Shown here: piece by piece, positions 23,443-31,600 of the stretch
Position numbering within the stretch: the first letter of the stretch is position 1
Layout of the letters: each line of letters begins with the position of its first letter
From: Stenotrophomonas maltophilia
GTDB taxonomy: Bacteria; Pseudomonadota; Gammaproteobacteria; Xanthomonadales; Xanthomonadaceae
DNA length: 64,000 bases
NCBI RefSeq assembly: GCF_002799245.1
Contig: NZ_NEQV01000001.1
Location: 248,001-312,000 of the forward strand
Direction of reading: 5' to 3'
Notes under the pieces: model-generated
The model's input: only the letters and a program-made list of their open reading frames with translations
Told to the model about the DNA's origin: nothing
Databases searched by the model: none
Made by a program: the position numbers and the translations under genes

Positions 23443-25647
23443 ATGCCCGCCCACACCCCGCGGCTCAAGCCGCATTCCCTGGCCCTGGCCCTCGCCGCGC
23501 TGCTGCCGTCCGTCGCCTTTGCAGCCGGCCAGGACACCTCCCATCGTGACCGCCACCTGACCGAGCTGTCGTCGGTACAGGTCACCGCGTCGCCGCTGCA
23601 GGGCGATGCCGAATCCCTGGCGCGCCCGGTGGATGTGCTGGCCGGTGAGCGCCTGGACGAGCAGAAGGCCGGCACCCTCGGCGATACCGTGGCCAAGCTG
23701 CCCGGCGTACAGAGCACCTTCTTCGGGCCCGGCGTCGGCCGCCCGATCATCCGCGGCCAGGAAGGCCCGCGTGTGGCCGTGCTGTCGAACGGCATGGGCA
23801 ACATGGACGCCTCAACGGTCAGTGCCGACCACGCCACCAGCATCGAACCGTTCCTGGCCGACCAGATCGAAGTGCTGAAGGGGCCGGCTACACTGCTGTT
23901 CGGCAGCGGCGCCATCGGTGGTGCGGTCAATGTGGTCGACGGCCGCATCGCACGCGAGCTGCCGGAGCGTCCGCTCAGCGGCCGCGCCGAGCTGCGCGGC
24001 AATTCGGTGAACAATGAACGCAGTGGCATGTTCCGCCTCGACGGCGTCAGTGGCAACGTCGTGCTGCATGTGGATGGCCTGGTACGCAACGGCGACGATT
24101 ACCGCATCCCCGGTTACGCGGTGATCGACAGTCTTGAAGACCACCATGACCACGATCACGACCACGATGCGGCCGAGGGCGAAGAACCGCGCCGGGGCCG
24201 CCTGGACAACAGTTCGATCCGCACCCGCGCCGGTGGCGTCGGCGCAACGTGGCTGGGTGAAGGCGGCTACTTCGGCGTATCGGCCAGCACCTACCGCACC
24301 AACTATGGCATTCCCAATGGCGCGCACGTGCACGCTGACGGTGATGACCATGGCCATGACCATGGTCACGACCATGGCGATGAAGAGGAAGGCGGCGACG
24401 AGCATGACGTGCGCATCGACATGGTGCAGAACCGCTTCGAGACCAAGGCCGGCATCTACAACCCGGTCTCGTTCCTGAAGAACATCAACGCACGCGTGGC
24501 CTACACCGACTACGAGCACGTGGAGCTGGAGGCCGGCACGCCGTCCACCCGCTTCACCAACCGCGGCATCGAGGCGCGCCTGGAAGCCGTGCAGCAGCAG
24601 ATCGGCGGCTGGGACGGTGCCTTCGGCCTGCAGTTCGGCAACAGTGATTTCGGCGCCAAGGGCGAAGAGGCGTTCGTACCGGATACCGGCACGAAGAACA
24701 TCGGCCTGTTCGTGCTGCAGGAAAAGCAGTTCGGTCCGTTCAAGCTGGAACTGGGCGGCCGCCACGACCAGGTCAAGCTGGATCCGACCGGCGACTACCG
24801 CCGCCGCACGTTCGGCGCCACCAACCTGTCTGCCGCCGGCATCTGGAAGCTCAACGATGCAGTTGACCTGCGCATCGGCGTGGACAGCTCCGAGCGTGCT
24901 CCGACCAATGAAGAGCTGTACGCCGCCGGCGCGCACATCGCCACCCGCTCCCTGGAAATCGGCGATGCCAACCTGAAGACCGAGCGCGGCCAGCGCATCG
25001 AGCTCGGCATCCATACCCACAGTGATCGCCTGGACTTCTCCGCGTCGGTCTACCAGACCAGGTTCAAGGACTTCATCTATCTGGCCGACACCGGCATCAC
25101 CGAAGGCCTGCCTGTGCGTAGCTGGACCCAGCAGGACGCGGTGTTCCGCGGTGCCGAGGCTGAAGCGCTGGTGCATCTGTTCGAGGGCGGCGCCGGTGAC
25201 TGGGACCTGCGCCTGTTCGGTGATTACGTGAAGGCCAAGCTGGATGGCAGCGGCAGCCGCAACCTCGACATCGCCGTGCCGCACGGTGACCACAGCCACA
25301 ACTACACGGTGGAGCTGGCCAACACCGGCTACCTGCCGCGCATCGCTCCGGCCCGCGTCGGCGCCGACCTGCGCTGGTCGAAGGATGGCTGGCGCGCCTC
25401 GGTCGGTGCGGTCCGCTACAGCCGCCAGAAGGATGTCGCCCAGAACGAAGCGCCGAGCGATGGCTACACCCTGGTCGACGCGCATCTGGCCTACCGCTGG
25501 GATCGCAACGCGAGCAACAGCTACGAGGTGTTCCTGGATGGCAGCAACCTGACCAACCGCGAAGTGCGTCCGCATACCTCGCTGCTGCGCGACTACTCGC
25601 CGCTGCCGGGCCGCGGCGTCGCATTCGGCATCCGCGCGTTCTTCTGA
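23443..25647 (+). CDS. TonB-dependent receptor, zinc-type (ZnuD-like)
   Basis: 734 residues. A signal peptide (1-27, cleavage after AFA) and a plug domain (about 40-150; LPGVQSTFFGPGVGRPIIRG, IEVLKGPATLLFGSGAIGGAVNVVDGR) precede a barrel ending in the C-terminal Phe of outer-membrane proteins (GIRAFF). Two extracellular-loop insertions are His/Asp-rich: HHDHDHDHD near residue 230, and two HGHDHGHDHG-type stretches near residue 305. Such loops are a hallmark of the ZnuD zinc receptors. Together with the Zur-like operator and the nearby zur gene this supports zinc uptake. A TonB complex is needed, but none is in the window. Confidence 0.9.
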   Translation: MPAHTPRLKPHSLALALAALLPSVAFAAGQDTSHRDRHLTELSSVQVTASPLQGDAESLARPVDVLAGERLDEQKAGTLGDTVAKLPGVQSTFFGPGVGRPIIRGQEGPRVAVLSNGMGNMDASTVSADHATSIEPFLADQIEVLKGPATLLFGSGAIGGAVNVVDGRIARELPERPLSGRAELRGNSVNNERSGMFRLDGVSGNVVLHVDGLVRNGDDYRIPGYAVIDSLEDHHDHDHDHDAAEGEEPRRGRLDNSSIRTRAGGVGATWLGEGGYFGVSASTYRTNYGIPNGAHVHADGDDHGHDHGHDHGDEEEGGDEHDVRIDMVQNRFETKAGIYNPVSFLKNINARVAYTDYEHVELEAGTPSTRFTNRGIEARLEAVQQQIGGWDGAFGLQFGNSDFGAKGEEAFVPDTGTKNIGLFVLQEKQFGPFKLELGGRHDQVKLDPTGDYRRRTFGATNLSAAGIWKLNDAVDLRIGVDSSERAPTNEELYAAGAHIATRSLEIGDANLKTERGQRIELGIHTHSDRLDFSASVYQTRFKDFIYLADTGITEGLPVRSWTQQDAVFRGAEAEALVHLFEGGAGDWDLRLFGDYVKAKLDGSGSRNLDIAVPHGDHSHNYTVELANTGYLPRIAPARVGADLRWSKDGWRASVGAVRYSRQKDVAQNEAPSDGYTLVDAHLAYRWDRNASNSYEVFLDGSNLTNREVRPHTSLLRDYSPLPGRGVAFGIRAFF

Positions 25648-25664
25648 TCGCATACAGCGGGATC

Positions 25665-25860
25665 GGATCCCTTTCCGCAGGAAAGGGCTCTGACCCCGCA
25701 GCAACGGCATCCACGCGTGGCGTGGATCTACCTGCCCATCCGGGTCGGATCCCTTCCGCAGGAAAGGGCTCTGACCCCGCAGCAACGGCATCCACGCGTG
25801 GCGTGGATCTACCTGCCCATCCGGGTCGGATCCCTTACCGCAGGAAAGGGCTCTGACCCC
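25665..25860 (+). repeat. Tandem array of 81-82 bp units alternating two palindrome families
   Basis: Units begin with GGATCC at 25665, 25747 and 25828 (the third is partial, to 25860). Each carries a hairpin of the GGATCCCTT...AAGGGCTCTGACCCC type, then CGCAGCAACG, then a reversed SMAG monomer ending ATCTAC (25707-25731 and 25788-25812). The whole gap 25648-26007 holds this array, a short unique stretch and the TetR operator; no gene is visible. Confidence 0.9.
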
Positions 25861-25980
25861 ACGCAATCCCACGGGGGCCTTCGGGTCCCCGTCTTCATTT
25901 CGGCCCCCCATCACGCGGACGTCACAAAGATGTGCGTACGACAACAACCGGACAATCCCGTCACTCAATGTCTCGCCAAA

Positions 25981-25996
25981 CGGACACCTTTGTCCG
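25981..25996. promoter_or_regulatory. Palindromic operator candidate for the TetR regulator
   Basis: CGGACA-CCTT-TGTCCG, a perfect 6+6 bp inverted repeat 11 bases before the tetR-like ATG. A third half site CGGACA lies 31 bases upstream at 25949. Position and symmetry fit autoregulation. Confidence 0.6.
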
Positions 25997-26007
25997 AATA
26001 TAACTCC

Positions 26008-26574
26008 ATGACTGCCCAACGTGCCGATGCTGCTGCCCGCCGTGCCCTCATCCTCGACGCCGCCGATCATGTGTTCGGCCAACATGGTGTCACCGCCCCG
26101 CTGGACCTGGTGGTCGAACGCGCCCAGGTGGGCCGCGCCACCCTGTACCGCAACTTCCCCGACCGCACGGCGCTGATCCAGGCGCTGCTGCAGCGTACGG
26201 TCGACCGCATCCGGCGCCAGGTCGAGCAGCTCGGCGACCGCGACGACGCCCTGTTCGAGGTGTTCGAGGGCATGGCCCAGCGCATCATCGATTCGCCGGC
26301 GCTGGCCGATTACTGGCGCGCGGTCGACTCCGACGTTCCGGCCATGCGCACCGCGCGCGAGACCGTACGCGATCTGCTGGAAGCACCGATCGAGCGCGCC
26401 AAGGCCGCCGGCCTGTGCCGTCCCGACCTGGAAAAGACCGATATTTCACTGATCTCGGGCATGCTGGGCGCGGCCCTGCGCGGCAAGACCCGCGACGAGC
26501 GTGCTCACCTGGCCGGGCGCGCCCTGCAGCTGCTGCGCGGGGGTCTCCAGGGAGCAACCAGCGAGGCCCGCTGA
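26008..26574 (+). CDS. TetR/AcrR family transcriptional regulator
   Basis: 188 residues. The N-terminal HTH is typical: RRALILDAADHVFGQHGVTA, then LVVERAQVGRATLYRNFPDR. The C-terminal ligand domain is variable. The stop overlaps the start of the MFS gene by one base, so the regulator is the first gene of a TetR-MFS-HlyD operon. A perfect palindrome in front of it is the likely operator. By analogy it should repress the efflux operon until a substrate binds. Confidence 0.92.
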   Translation: MTAQRADAAARRALILDAADHVFGQHGVTAPLDLVVERAQVGRATLYRNFPDRTALIQALLQRTVDRIRRQVEQLGDRDDALFEVFEGMAQRIIDSPALADYWRAVDSDVPAMRTARETVRDLLEAPIERAKAAGLCRPDLEKTDISLISGMLGAALRGKTRDERAHLAGRALQLLRGGLQGATSEAR

Positions 26575-28247
26575 TGGTCCAGCCGTATCTGAAGCCGGTT
26601 CCGGATTGGGAGGAGCATGAGAAGCCGACCATGCCCGGTTCGGCATCGATGCCCTGGCACCCGCCGCATCGTCGGTTGGCGTATGCCCTGGTGTCGCTGC
26701 TGGTGGCGATCACCGGCGGCCTCGGCAACGCACTGGTCACCGCCAACCTGCCGTTCCTGCAGGGCCAGCTGGCGCTGACTCCGACCCAGGGCAGCTGGCT
26801 GGTGGCGGCCTATGCAATGGTCAACGTCACCGCCAACCTGCTGGCCTTCAAGTTCCGCCAGCAGTACGGCATCCGCCTGTTCGCCGAGATCGGGCTGGGC
26901 CTGTACGCGGCGCTGGCAGTGCTGCATCTGTTCGTCGGCAGCTTCGAGACCACGATGCTGACCCGTGCCGCCAGCGGCTTCGCTGGCGCAGCCTGTTCGA
27001 CACTGGGCACGCTGTACATGCTGCAGGCGCTGCCGCGGCGGTTCACCGGCAATCTGCTGGTGGTCGGTGTGGGCCTTTCGCAGCTGGCGGTTCCGATTGC
27101 CTGGATCGTCTCGCCGGGCCTGGTCGATACCGGCCAGTGGCACCAGCTGTACTCGTTCGAAGCCGGCCTGGCCCTGTGTGCGTTCGCGGCGGTGGTGCTG
27201 CTGAAGCTGCCACCCGGCATCCAGGTGAAGGCATTCGAGCCATTGGACTTCCTCACCTTTGCCCTGCTCGCGCCGGCTGTTGCGCTGCTGGTGATCGTGC
27301 TGGCGCAGGGCTACACGCGCTGGTGGCTCAATACGCCGTGGCTGGGCTGGGCGCTGATCGCATCCATCGCGCTGACCACCACCGCATTGATCATCGAACA
27401 CTACCGGCGCAATCCGCTGCTGCAGATCCGTTGGCTGTCGACACTGCCGGTCCTGCATTTCATCGTCGGCGCCTTCCTGATCCGCTTCCTCACCACCGAG
27501 CAGTCCTACGGCGTGGTCAACCTGATGCGCACGCTGGGCATGGGGCCTGACCAGATGCGGCCACTGTTCGTGGTGATCCTGGCCGGGGTGATCGTCGGCA
27601 TCGCCGGCGCCTCGCTGACCTTCGGCCCGAAACGGCTGATCGCCCAGCTGCTGATGGCGATCCTGCTGCTGGGCACCGCCGCGTTCTTCGACCAGCACCG
27701 CACCAGCCTGGACCGGCCGCACGACTTCTACGCCAGCCAGTTCCTGGCCTCGATCGGTGCCGGCATGTTCATGGGCCCGCTGATCATGCTCGGCATCTCT
27801 GCCGCGTTGAAACAGGGTGTGGACCACATGATCACCTTCCTGGTGACGCTGTCGATCACGCAGACACTGGGCGGCCTGGCAGGTTCGGCGGTGCTGGGGA
27901 CCTTCCAGCTGCATCGCGAGCAGCTGTATTCCAGCGCGCTGACCAGCCAGCTCGATCCGGCCGATCCAGTGGTGGCGCAACGCCTGCGCCTCCAGCAGCA
28001 GCTGTACAGCGCGCAGATCACCGACCCGGTGCTGCGCAGCGCGCAGGGCAGCGCGCAGCTGGCGCAGACCGCGCGCCGCGAAGCCAACGTGCGTGGCTTC
28101 AATGATGTGTTTACGCTGAGTGGCTGGCTGGCGATCGGCTTCCTGTGCTGGTTGCTGCTGCTCTCGCTGCGCACCGCCATACTCAAGCAATGGCGCAAGC
28201 GCCATCCCGTCCTTTCCACTGCGGCCACGCCAGCCGCGCCCCGTTGA
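26574..28247 (+). CDS. MFS multidrug efflux transporter, DHA2 (EmrB-like)
   Basis: 557 residues, about 14 hydrophobic segments, the DHA2 class. ALVTANLPFLQGQLALTPTQGSWLVAAYAM is the first motif region, where EmrB has D(I)ANVALPTI-type sequence; motif C appears around GVGLSQLAVPIAWIVSPGLV. It exports drugs together with a HlyD adaptor and an outer-membrane channel. The start (ATG, one-base overlap with the regulator stop) is set by coupling. No outer-membrane factor lies in the operon, so a TolC-like protein elsewhere must complete it. Confidence 0.92.
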   Translation: MVQPYLKPVPDWEEHEKPTMPGSASMPWHPPHRRLAYALVSLLVAITGGLGNALVTANLPFLQGQLALTPTQGSWLVAAYAMVNVTANLLAFKFRQQYGIRLFAEIGLGLYAALAVLHLFVGSFETTMLTRAASGFAGAACSTLGTLYMLQALPRRFTGNLLVVGVGLSQLAVPIAWIVSPGLVDTGQWHQLYSFEAGLALCAFAAVVLLKLPPGIQVKAFEPLDFLTFALLAPAVALLVIVLAQGYTRWWLNTPWLGWALIASIALTTTALIIEHYRRNPLLQIRWLSTLPVLHFIVGAFLIRFLTTEQSYGVVNLMRTLGMGPDQMRPLFVVILAGVIVGIAGASLTFGPKRLIAQLLMAILLLGTAAFFDQHRTSLDRPHDFYASQFLASIGAGMFMGPLIMLGISAALKQGVDHMITFLVTLSITQTLGGLAGSAVLGTFQLHREQLYSSALTSQLDPADPVVAQRLRLQQQLYSAQITDPVLRSAQGSAQLAQTARREANVRGFNDVFTLSGWLAIGFLCWLLLLSLRTAILKQWRKRHPVLSTAATPAAPR

Positions 28248-28255
28248 GTCCCCCC

Positions 28256-29410
28256 ATGCCTCCCGTGCCGCCCCGACCCGACGACGCCGACAATGTCACC
28301 CCACCGCCGCCGACCGATGCGGCTCCCGCGCCCACGCCGGTAGAACCCGCGGTCGCGCCGAAGTACCTCAAGCCCAGCGCGCGCAGCGTGGTGGTGATGG
28401 TGGTGGTGGCCCTGCTGGGCATCGCGCTGATCCTGCGCGCCTGGCACCTGTGGCCGTTCACCAGCAGCGTGATGGTGACCGACAACGCCTATGTCCGCGG
28501 CCAGATCACGGTGATGGCGCCACAGGTGAACGGCTACGTGACCGACGTGCTGGTGAAGGATTTCCAGCATGTGACGCAGGGCGAGCCGCTGCTGCGCATC
28601 GATGACCGCATCTACGCACAACGTGTCGCCCAGGCGCAGGCAACGCTGGACAGCGCGCGCGCGGCGCTGGCCAACTCCGACCAGTCGCAGGCGCAGAACC
28701 GTGCGCAGATCGCCTCGGCGCAGGCCACGCTGTCGGCCGGCCAGGCCGAGCTGCAGCGCTCGCGCAACGAACTGAAGCGCTACGAGGAACTGGCCGCGCA
28801 ACAACTGGTATCGGTCAACGACCGCGACAAGTTCCGCACCACCCAGGCGTCGGCACAGGCCAGCGTGCAGCAGTCGCAGGCGCAGATCCGCATCGCCGAG
28901 GAAACGCTGGTGTCGACCCAGGTGGCGCGCAAGAGCCTGGAGGCCCAGGTGGAAAGTGCGCAGGCGCAGCTGGAACTGGCCCGCATCGATCTGGCCAACA
29001 CGGTGATCCATGCACCGCGCGACGGCCAGATCAGCGAGGCCAGCGTGCGGGTGGGCCAGTACGTCGCAGCCGGTTCGCAGCTGCTGTTCCTGGTACCTGA
29101 CACGCTGTGGGTGGTGGCCAACTACAAGGAGGGCCAGACCTGGGGGATGGCCATCGGCCAGCGGGCCTCGTTCTCGGTGGACGCGTTCCAGGGCCAGGTG
29201 CTGCGCGGCCGCGTGGAAGAGATCGCGCCAGCCACCGGATCGGAATTCAGCGTGCTGCGCCCGGACAATGCCAGCGGCAACTTCACCAAAGTGGTACAGC
29301 GGCTGCCGGTGCGGATTTCGATCGACGGCAATCAGGAACTGGCGGCGCAGCTGCGACCCGGCATGTCGGTGATCGTGCGGGTGGATACCGCATCCAAGCC
29401 GGTGGACTAG
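28256..29410 (+). CDS. HlyD/EmrA-type membrane fusion protein
   Basis: 384 residues. A Pro-rich cytoplasmic N terminus, one transmembrane helix (about 48-68), then the lipoyl-like half NAYVRGQITVMAPQVNGYVTDVLV, a long Gln/Ala-rich coiled coil (about 110-240) and the returning half IDLANTVIHAPRDGQISEASVRVG. This is the EmrA layout. It should link the MFS pump to an outer-membrane channel. It starts nine bases after the MFS stop and is the last gene of the TetR-MFS-HlyD operon; a strong palindrome follows. Confidence 0.92.
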   Translation: MPPVPPRPDDADNVTPPPPTDAAPAPTPVEPAVAPKYLKPSARSVVVMVVVALLGIALILRAWHLWPFTSSVMVTDNAYVRGQITVMAPQVNGYVTDVLVKDFQHVTQGEPLLRIDDRIYAQRVAQAQATLDSARAALANSDQSQAQNRAQIASAQATLSAGQAELQRSRNELKRYEELAAQQLVSVNDRDKFRTTQASAQASVQQSQAQIRIAEETLVSTQVARKSLEAQVESAQAQLELARIDLANTVIHAPRDGQISEASVRVGQYVAAGSQLLFLVPDTLWVVANYKEGQTWGMAIGQRASFSVDAFQGQVLRGRVEEIAPATGSEFSVLRPDNASGNFTKVVQRLPVRISIDGNQELAAQLRPGMSVIVRVDTASKPVD

Positions 29411-29460
29411 GGCGCAGGCCCTCCAGCCCCGGGCCCTGCCCGGTTGCCTTGTTGTGAAAC

Positions 29461-29501
29461 GGGGTCAGATCCCTTTGCCATTGGCAAAGGGATCTGACCC
29501 C
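29461..29501. repeat. Perfect 20-bp-arm palindrome of the GGGGTCAG family
   Basis: Arms 29461-29480 and 29482-29501, starting GGGGTCAGATCCCTTTGCCA and separated by one T. The outer bases match the TCTGACCCC ends of the hairpins in the 25665-25860 array. It lies between convergent HlyD and zur genes, so it can act as a transcription barrier, but there is no U-run after the stem. Confidence 0.9.
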
Positions 29502-29516
29502 GCTCGCGCGCCTTGC

Positions 29517-30008
29517 TCAGCCTGCGCAGCGCGCGCAGAGGCCGTGCACTTCCAGGGTCTGTGCCTGCGGCTGGAAGCCCAGCTCCTTGGCACGTTTCTC
29601 CAGCTGGGTGACGATCTCGCGGTCTTCCAGCTCCACTGCGCTGTGGCAGCTGTTGCAGATCAGGAACGGCACCGAGTGCGCGGCGCTGCTGGGATGGTGG
29701 CAGGCCACGAACGCGTTCACCGATTCCAGCTTGTGCACGAAGCCGTTGGCCATCAGGAAATCCAGCGCGCGGTACACGGTGGGCGGGGCATCAGCACCCA
29801 CGCCCTTGCCGTTGCGTACCCATTCCAGCAGCTCGTAGGCCTTGACCGGCTTGCCGGCCTCGGCGATCAGTTTCAGCACATTGGCGCGGATCGGGGTCAG
29901 GCGCAGCCCGCGTTCGCGCGAGACGCGCTCGACCACCGCCACGAAATCCGATGCGTCGTGAACGTGGTGGTGCGGGGCCGTACAGGCAGTGGCGGTCTTG
30001 GCGGGCAT
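29517..30008 (-). CDS. zur: Zinc uptake regulator Zur (Fur family)
   Basis: 163 residues. A winged helix (LRLTPIRANVLKLIAE, then PPTVYRALDFLMANGFVHKLE) is followed by the metal-binding half with CNSCH near residue 117 and CARC near the C terminus, the two CxxC pairs that hold structural zinc in Zur. The His-rich start TAPHHHVHD is typical too. In zinc-rich cells Zur represses zinc uptake genes; Xanthomonas Zur is reported also to activate an export gene. The start at 30008 follows CCGGAG; the frame is open to 30035. Candidate targets lie at 23335 and 48832. Confidence 0.92.
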   Translation of the reverse strand: MPAKTATACTAPHHHVHDASDFVAVVERVSRERGLRLTPIRANVLKLIAEAGKPVKAYELLEWVRNGKGVGADAPPTVYRALDFLMANGFVHKLESVNAFVACHHPSSAAHSVPFLICNSCHSAVELEDREIVTQLEKRAKELGFQPQAQTLEVHGLCARCAG

Positions 30009-30042
30009 GCGTGTTCTCCGGTTCGGGCCTGGCAAGGATGCC

Positions 30043-31446
30043 TCAGGCCGTTGCTACCTTGGTGATGGCCACATCAATGCGTTTCAAGGCCTGCTCGCGG
30101 CCGGCCAGGTACACGGTATGGGAAATGTCAGGACTGACCTGGGTGCCGGTGATGGCCACGCGCAGCGGCTGGGCGACCTTGCCCATGCCGATCTCCAGCG
30201 CCGCGGCCGCATCGTGCAGGGCCCCCCCCACCGCCTCGGCGGTCCACTCGGGCAACGCCGCCAGCAGCTCACGGGCCTTGCCCAGCGCCACCTCGGCACC
30301 GGCCTTGAAGTGCTTGGCCACCGCCGCCTCGTCGTACTCGGTCAGCGGCTGGTACCAGACCACGGCCTTCTCGGCCATTTCCTTCAGGGTCTGCACGCGT
30401 TCACGCAGGGCGATCACCACATCCTCCGGGGCCGGGCCGGCGGCCACATTCAGCCCCAGCTTCTGCAGCTGGTAGACCAGGTGCGGCACGATGGCGGCCA
30501 CATCCTCGGTCTTCAGGAAGTGCTGGTTGACCCACCCCAGCTTGGCCATGTCCAGGCGCGAGGCCTTGGAGTTGCAGTCCTTCACATCGAACAGGTCGAT
30601 CAGTTCCTGGCGGCTGAACAGCTCCTGGTCACCGTGCGACCAGCCCAGGCGGGCCAGGTAGCTCAGCAGCGCATCGGGCAGGTAGCCGGCGTCCTTGTAC
30701 TGCATCACGTCGGCTGCGCCGGTACGCTTGGAGAGCTTGGCGCCCTGCTCGTCCAGGATCATCGGCATGTGGCCGAACTTCGGCACCGGCGCACCGATGC
30801 CTTCGTACAGATTGATCTGGCGCGGGGTGTTGTTGATGTGGTCGTCGCCGCGGATGACTTCGGTGATGCCCATGTCCCAGTCGTCCACCACCACCGCGAA
30901 GTTGTAGGTGGGGTAGCCGTCCGGGCGGAAGATGACCATGTCATCCAGCTCGCTGTTGGCGATCTCGATGCGGCCCTTGATCAGGTCATCGAACACCACC
31001 GTGCCTTGCAGTGGGTTCTTGAAGCGGATGACGCGGTTCGGGTCGTCCTTGTACGGCAGGCCCAGATCGCGCGCAGCGCCGTTGTAGCGCGGCTTCTCCT
31101 GCTTGGCCATGGCCGCTTCGCGCATGGCATCAAGCTCTTCGCGGGTTTCGTAGGCGTAGTACGCCTTGCCCTCGGCCACCAGCTGCTCGGCCACTTCCAG
31201 ATAGCGGGCGACGCGGTCGGTCTGGTAGATCGGGCCCTCGTCGTAATCCAGGCCCAGCCACTCCATCGCCTCCAGGATGGCGTCGATCGCGCCCTGGGTG
31301 CTGCGTTCACGGTCGGTGTCCTCGATACGCAGCACGAACTCGCCGCCACGGTGGCGGGCCTCCAGCCAGCAGTACAGCGCGGTGCGGGCACCACCGATGT
31401 GCAGGTAGCCGGTGGGACTGGGGGCGAAGCGGGTGCGGCAGGTCAT
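30043..31446 (-). CDS. gltX: Glutamyl-tRNA synthetase
   Basis: 467 residues, the usual length. The class I signature HIGG follows [10 protein letters not shown] near the N terminus, and the KMSKS-equivalent KLSKRTG is near residue 240. It charges tRNA(Glu) with glutamate. It lies 34 bases upstream of zur on the same strand, so read-through into zur is possible. Confidence 0.97.
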   Translation of the reverse strand: MTCRTRFAPSPTGYLHIGGARTALYCWLEARHRGGEFVLRIEDTDRERSTQGAIDAILEAMEWLGLDYDEGPIYQTDRVARYLEVAEQLVAEGKAYYAYETREELDAMREAAMAKQEKPRYNGAARDLGLPYKDDPNRVIRFKNPLQGTVVFDDLIKGRIEIANSELDDMVIFRPDGYPTYNFAVVVDDWDMGITEVIRGDDHINNTPRQINLYEGIGAPVPKFGHMPMILDEQGAKLSKRTGAADVMQYKDAGYLPDALLSYLARLGWSHGDQELFSRQELIDLFDVKDCNSKASRLDMAKLGWVNQHFLKTEDVAAIVPHLVYQLQKLGLNVAAGPAPEDVVIALRERVQTLKEMAEKAVVWYQPLTEYDEAAVAKHFKAGAEVALGKARELLAALPEWTAEAVGGALHDAAAALEIGMGKVAQPLRVAITGTQVSPDISHTVYLAGREQALKRIDVAITKVATA

Positions 31447-31502
31447 GGAGGGCTCGAGGAACGGGAATCCCCCGATTTTACCAGCCCACCGCCCCCGACG
31501 GA

Positions 31503-31600
31503 AAAAGGGGACGGAGGGGATTAAGTCGCGATTCCCCCGCTCCTGCGGGGCGACCGGGAAACGGAGGGGAGATACGACTTAATCCCCTCCGTCCCCTTTT
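31503..31600. repeat. Perfect 26-bp inverted repeat (same family as 12343-12427, copy 2)
   Basis: Arms 31503-31528 and 31575-31600 are perfect reverse complements and nearly identical to the arms at 12343 and 12400. The loop (46 bases) is different and has its own small palindrome (CCCCGCTCCTGCGGGG). The right arm ends in TTTT and provides two of the three bases of the TAA stop of the peptidase gene. Confidence 0.9.

Noticed and set aside
23308-23556. N-terminal extension of the MerC-like protein
   Set aside because: It would translate the Zur-like operator and promoter region, and the conserved MerC domain starts at 23307.
25665-25860. CRISPR-like or coding tandem repeat
   Set aside because: The 81-82 bp units vary by single-base insertions that break any frame, and each unit is made of palindromes, as in REP arrays.
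25999-26004. TATAAC as a -10 promoter element of the TetR gene
   Set aside because: It ends only three bases before the ATG, so transcription would begin inside the gene.
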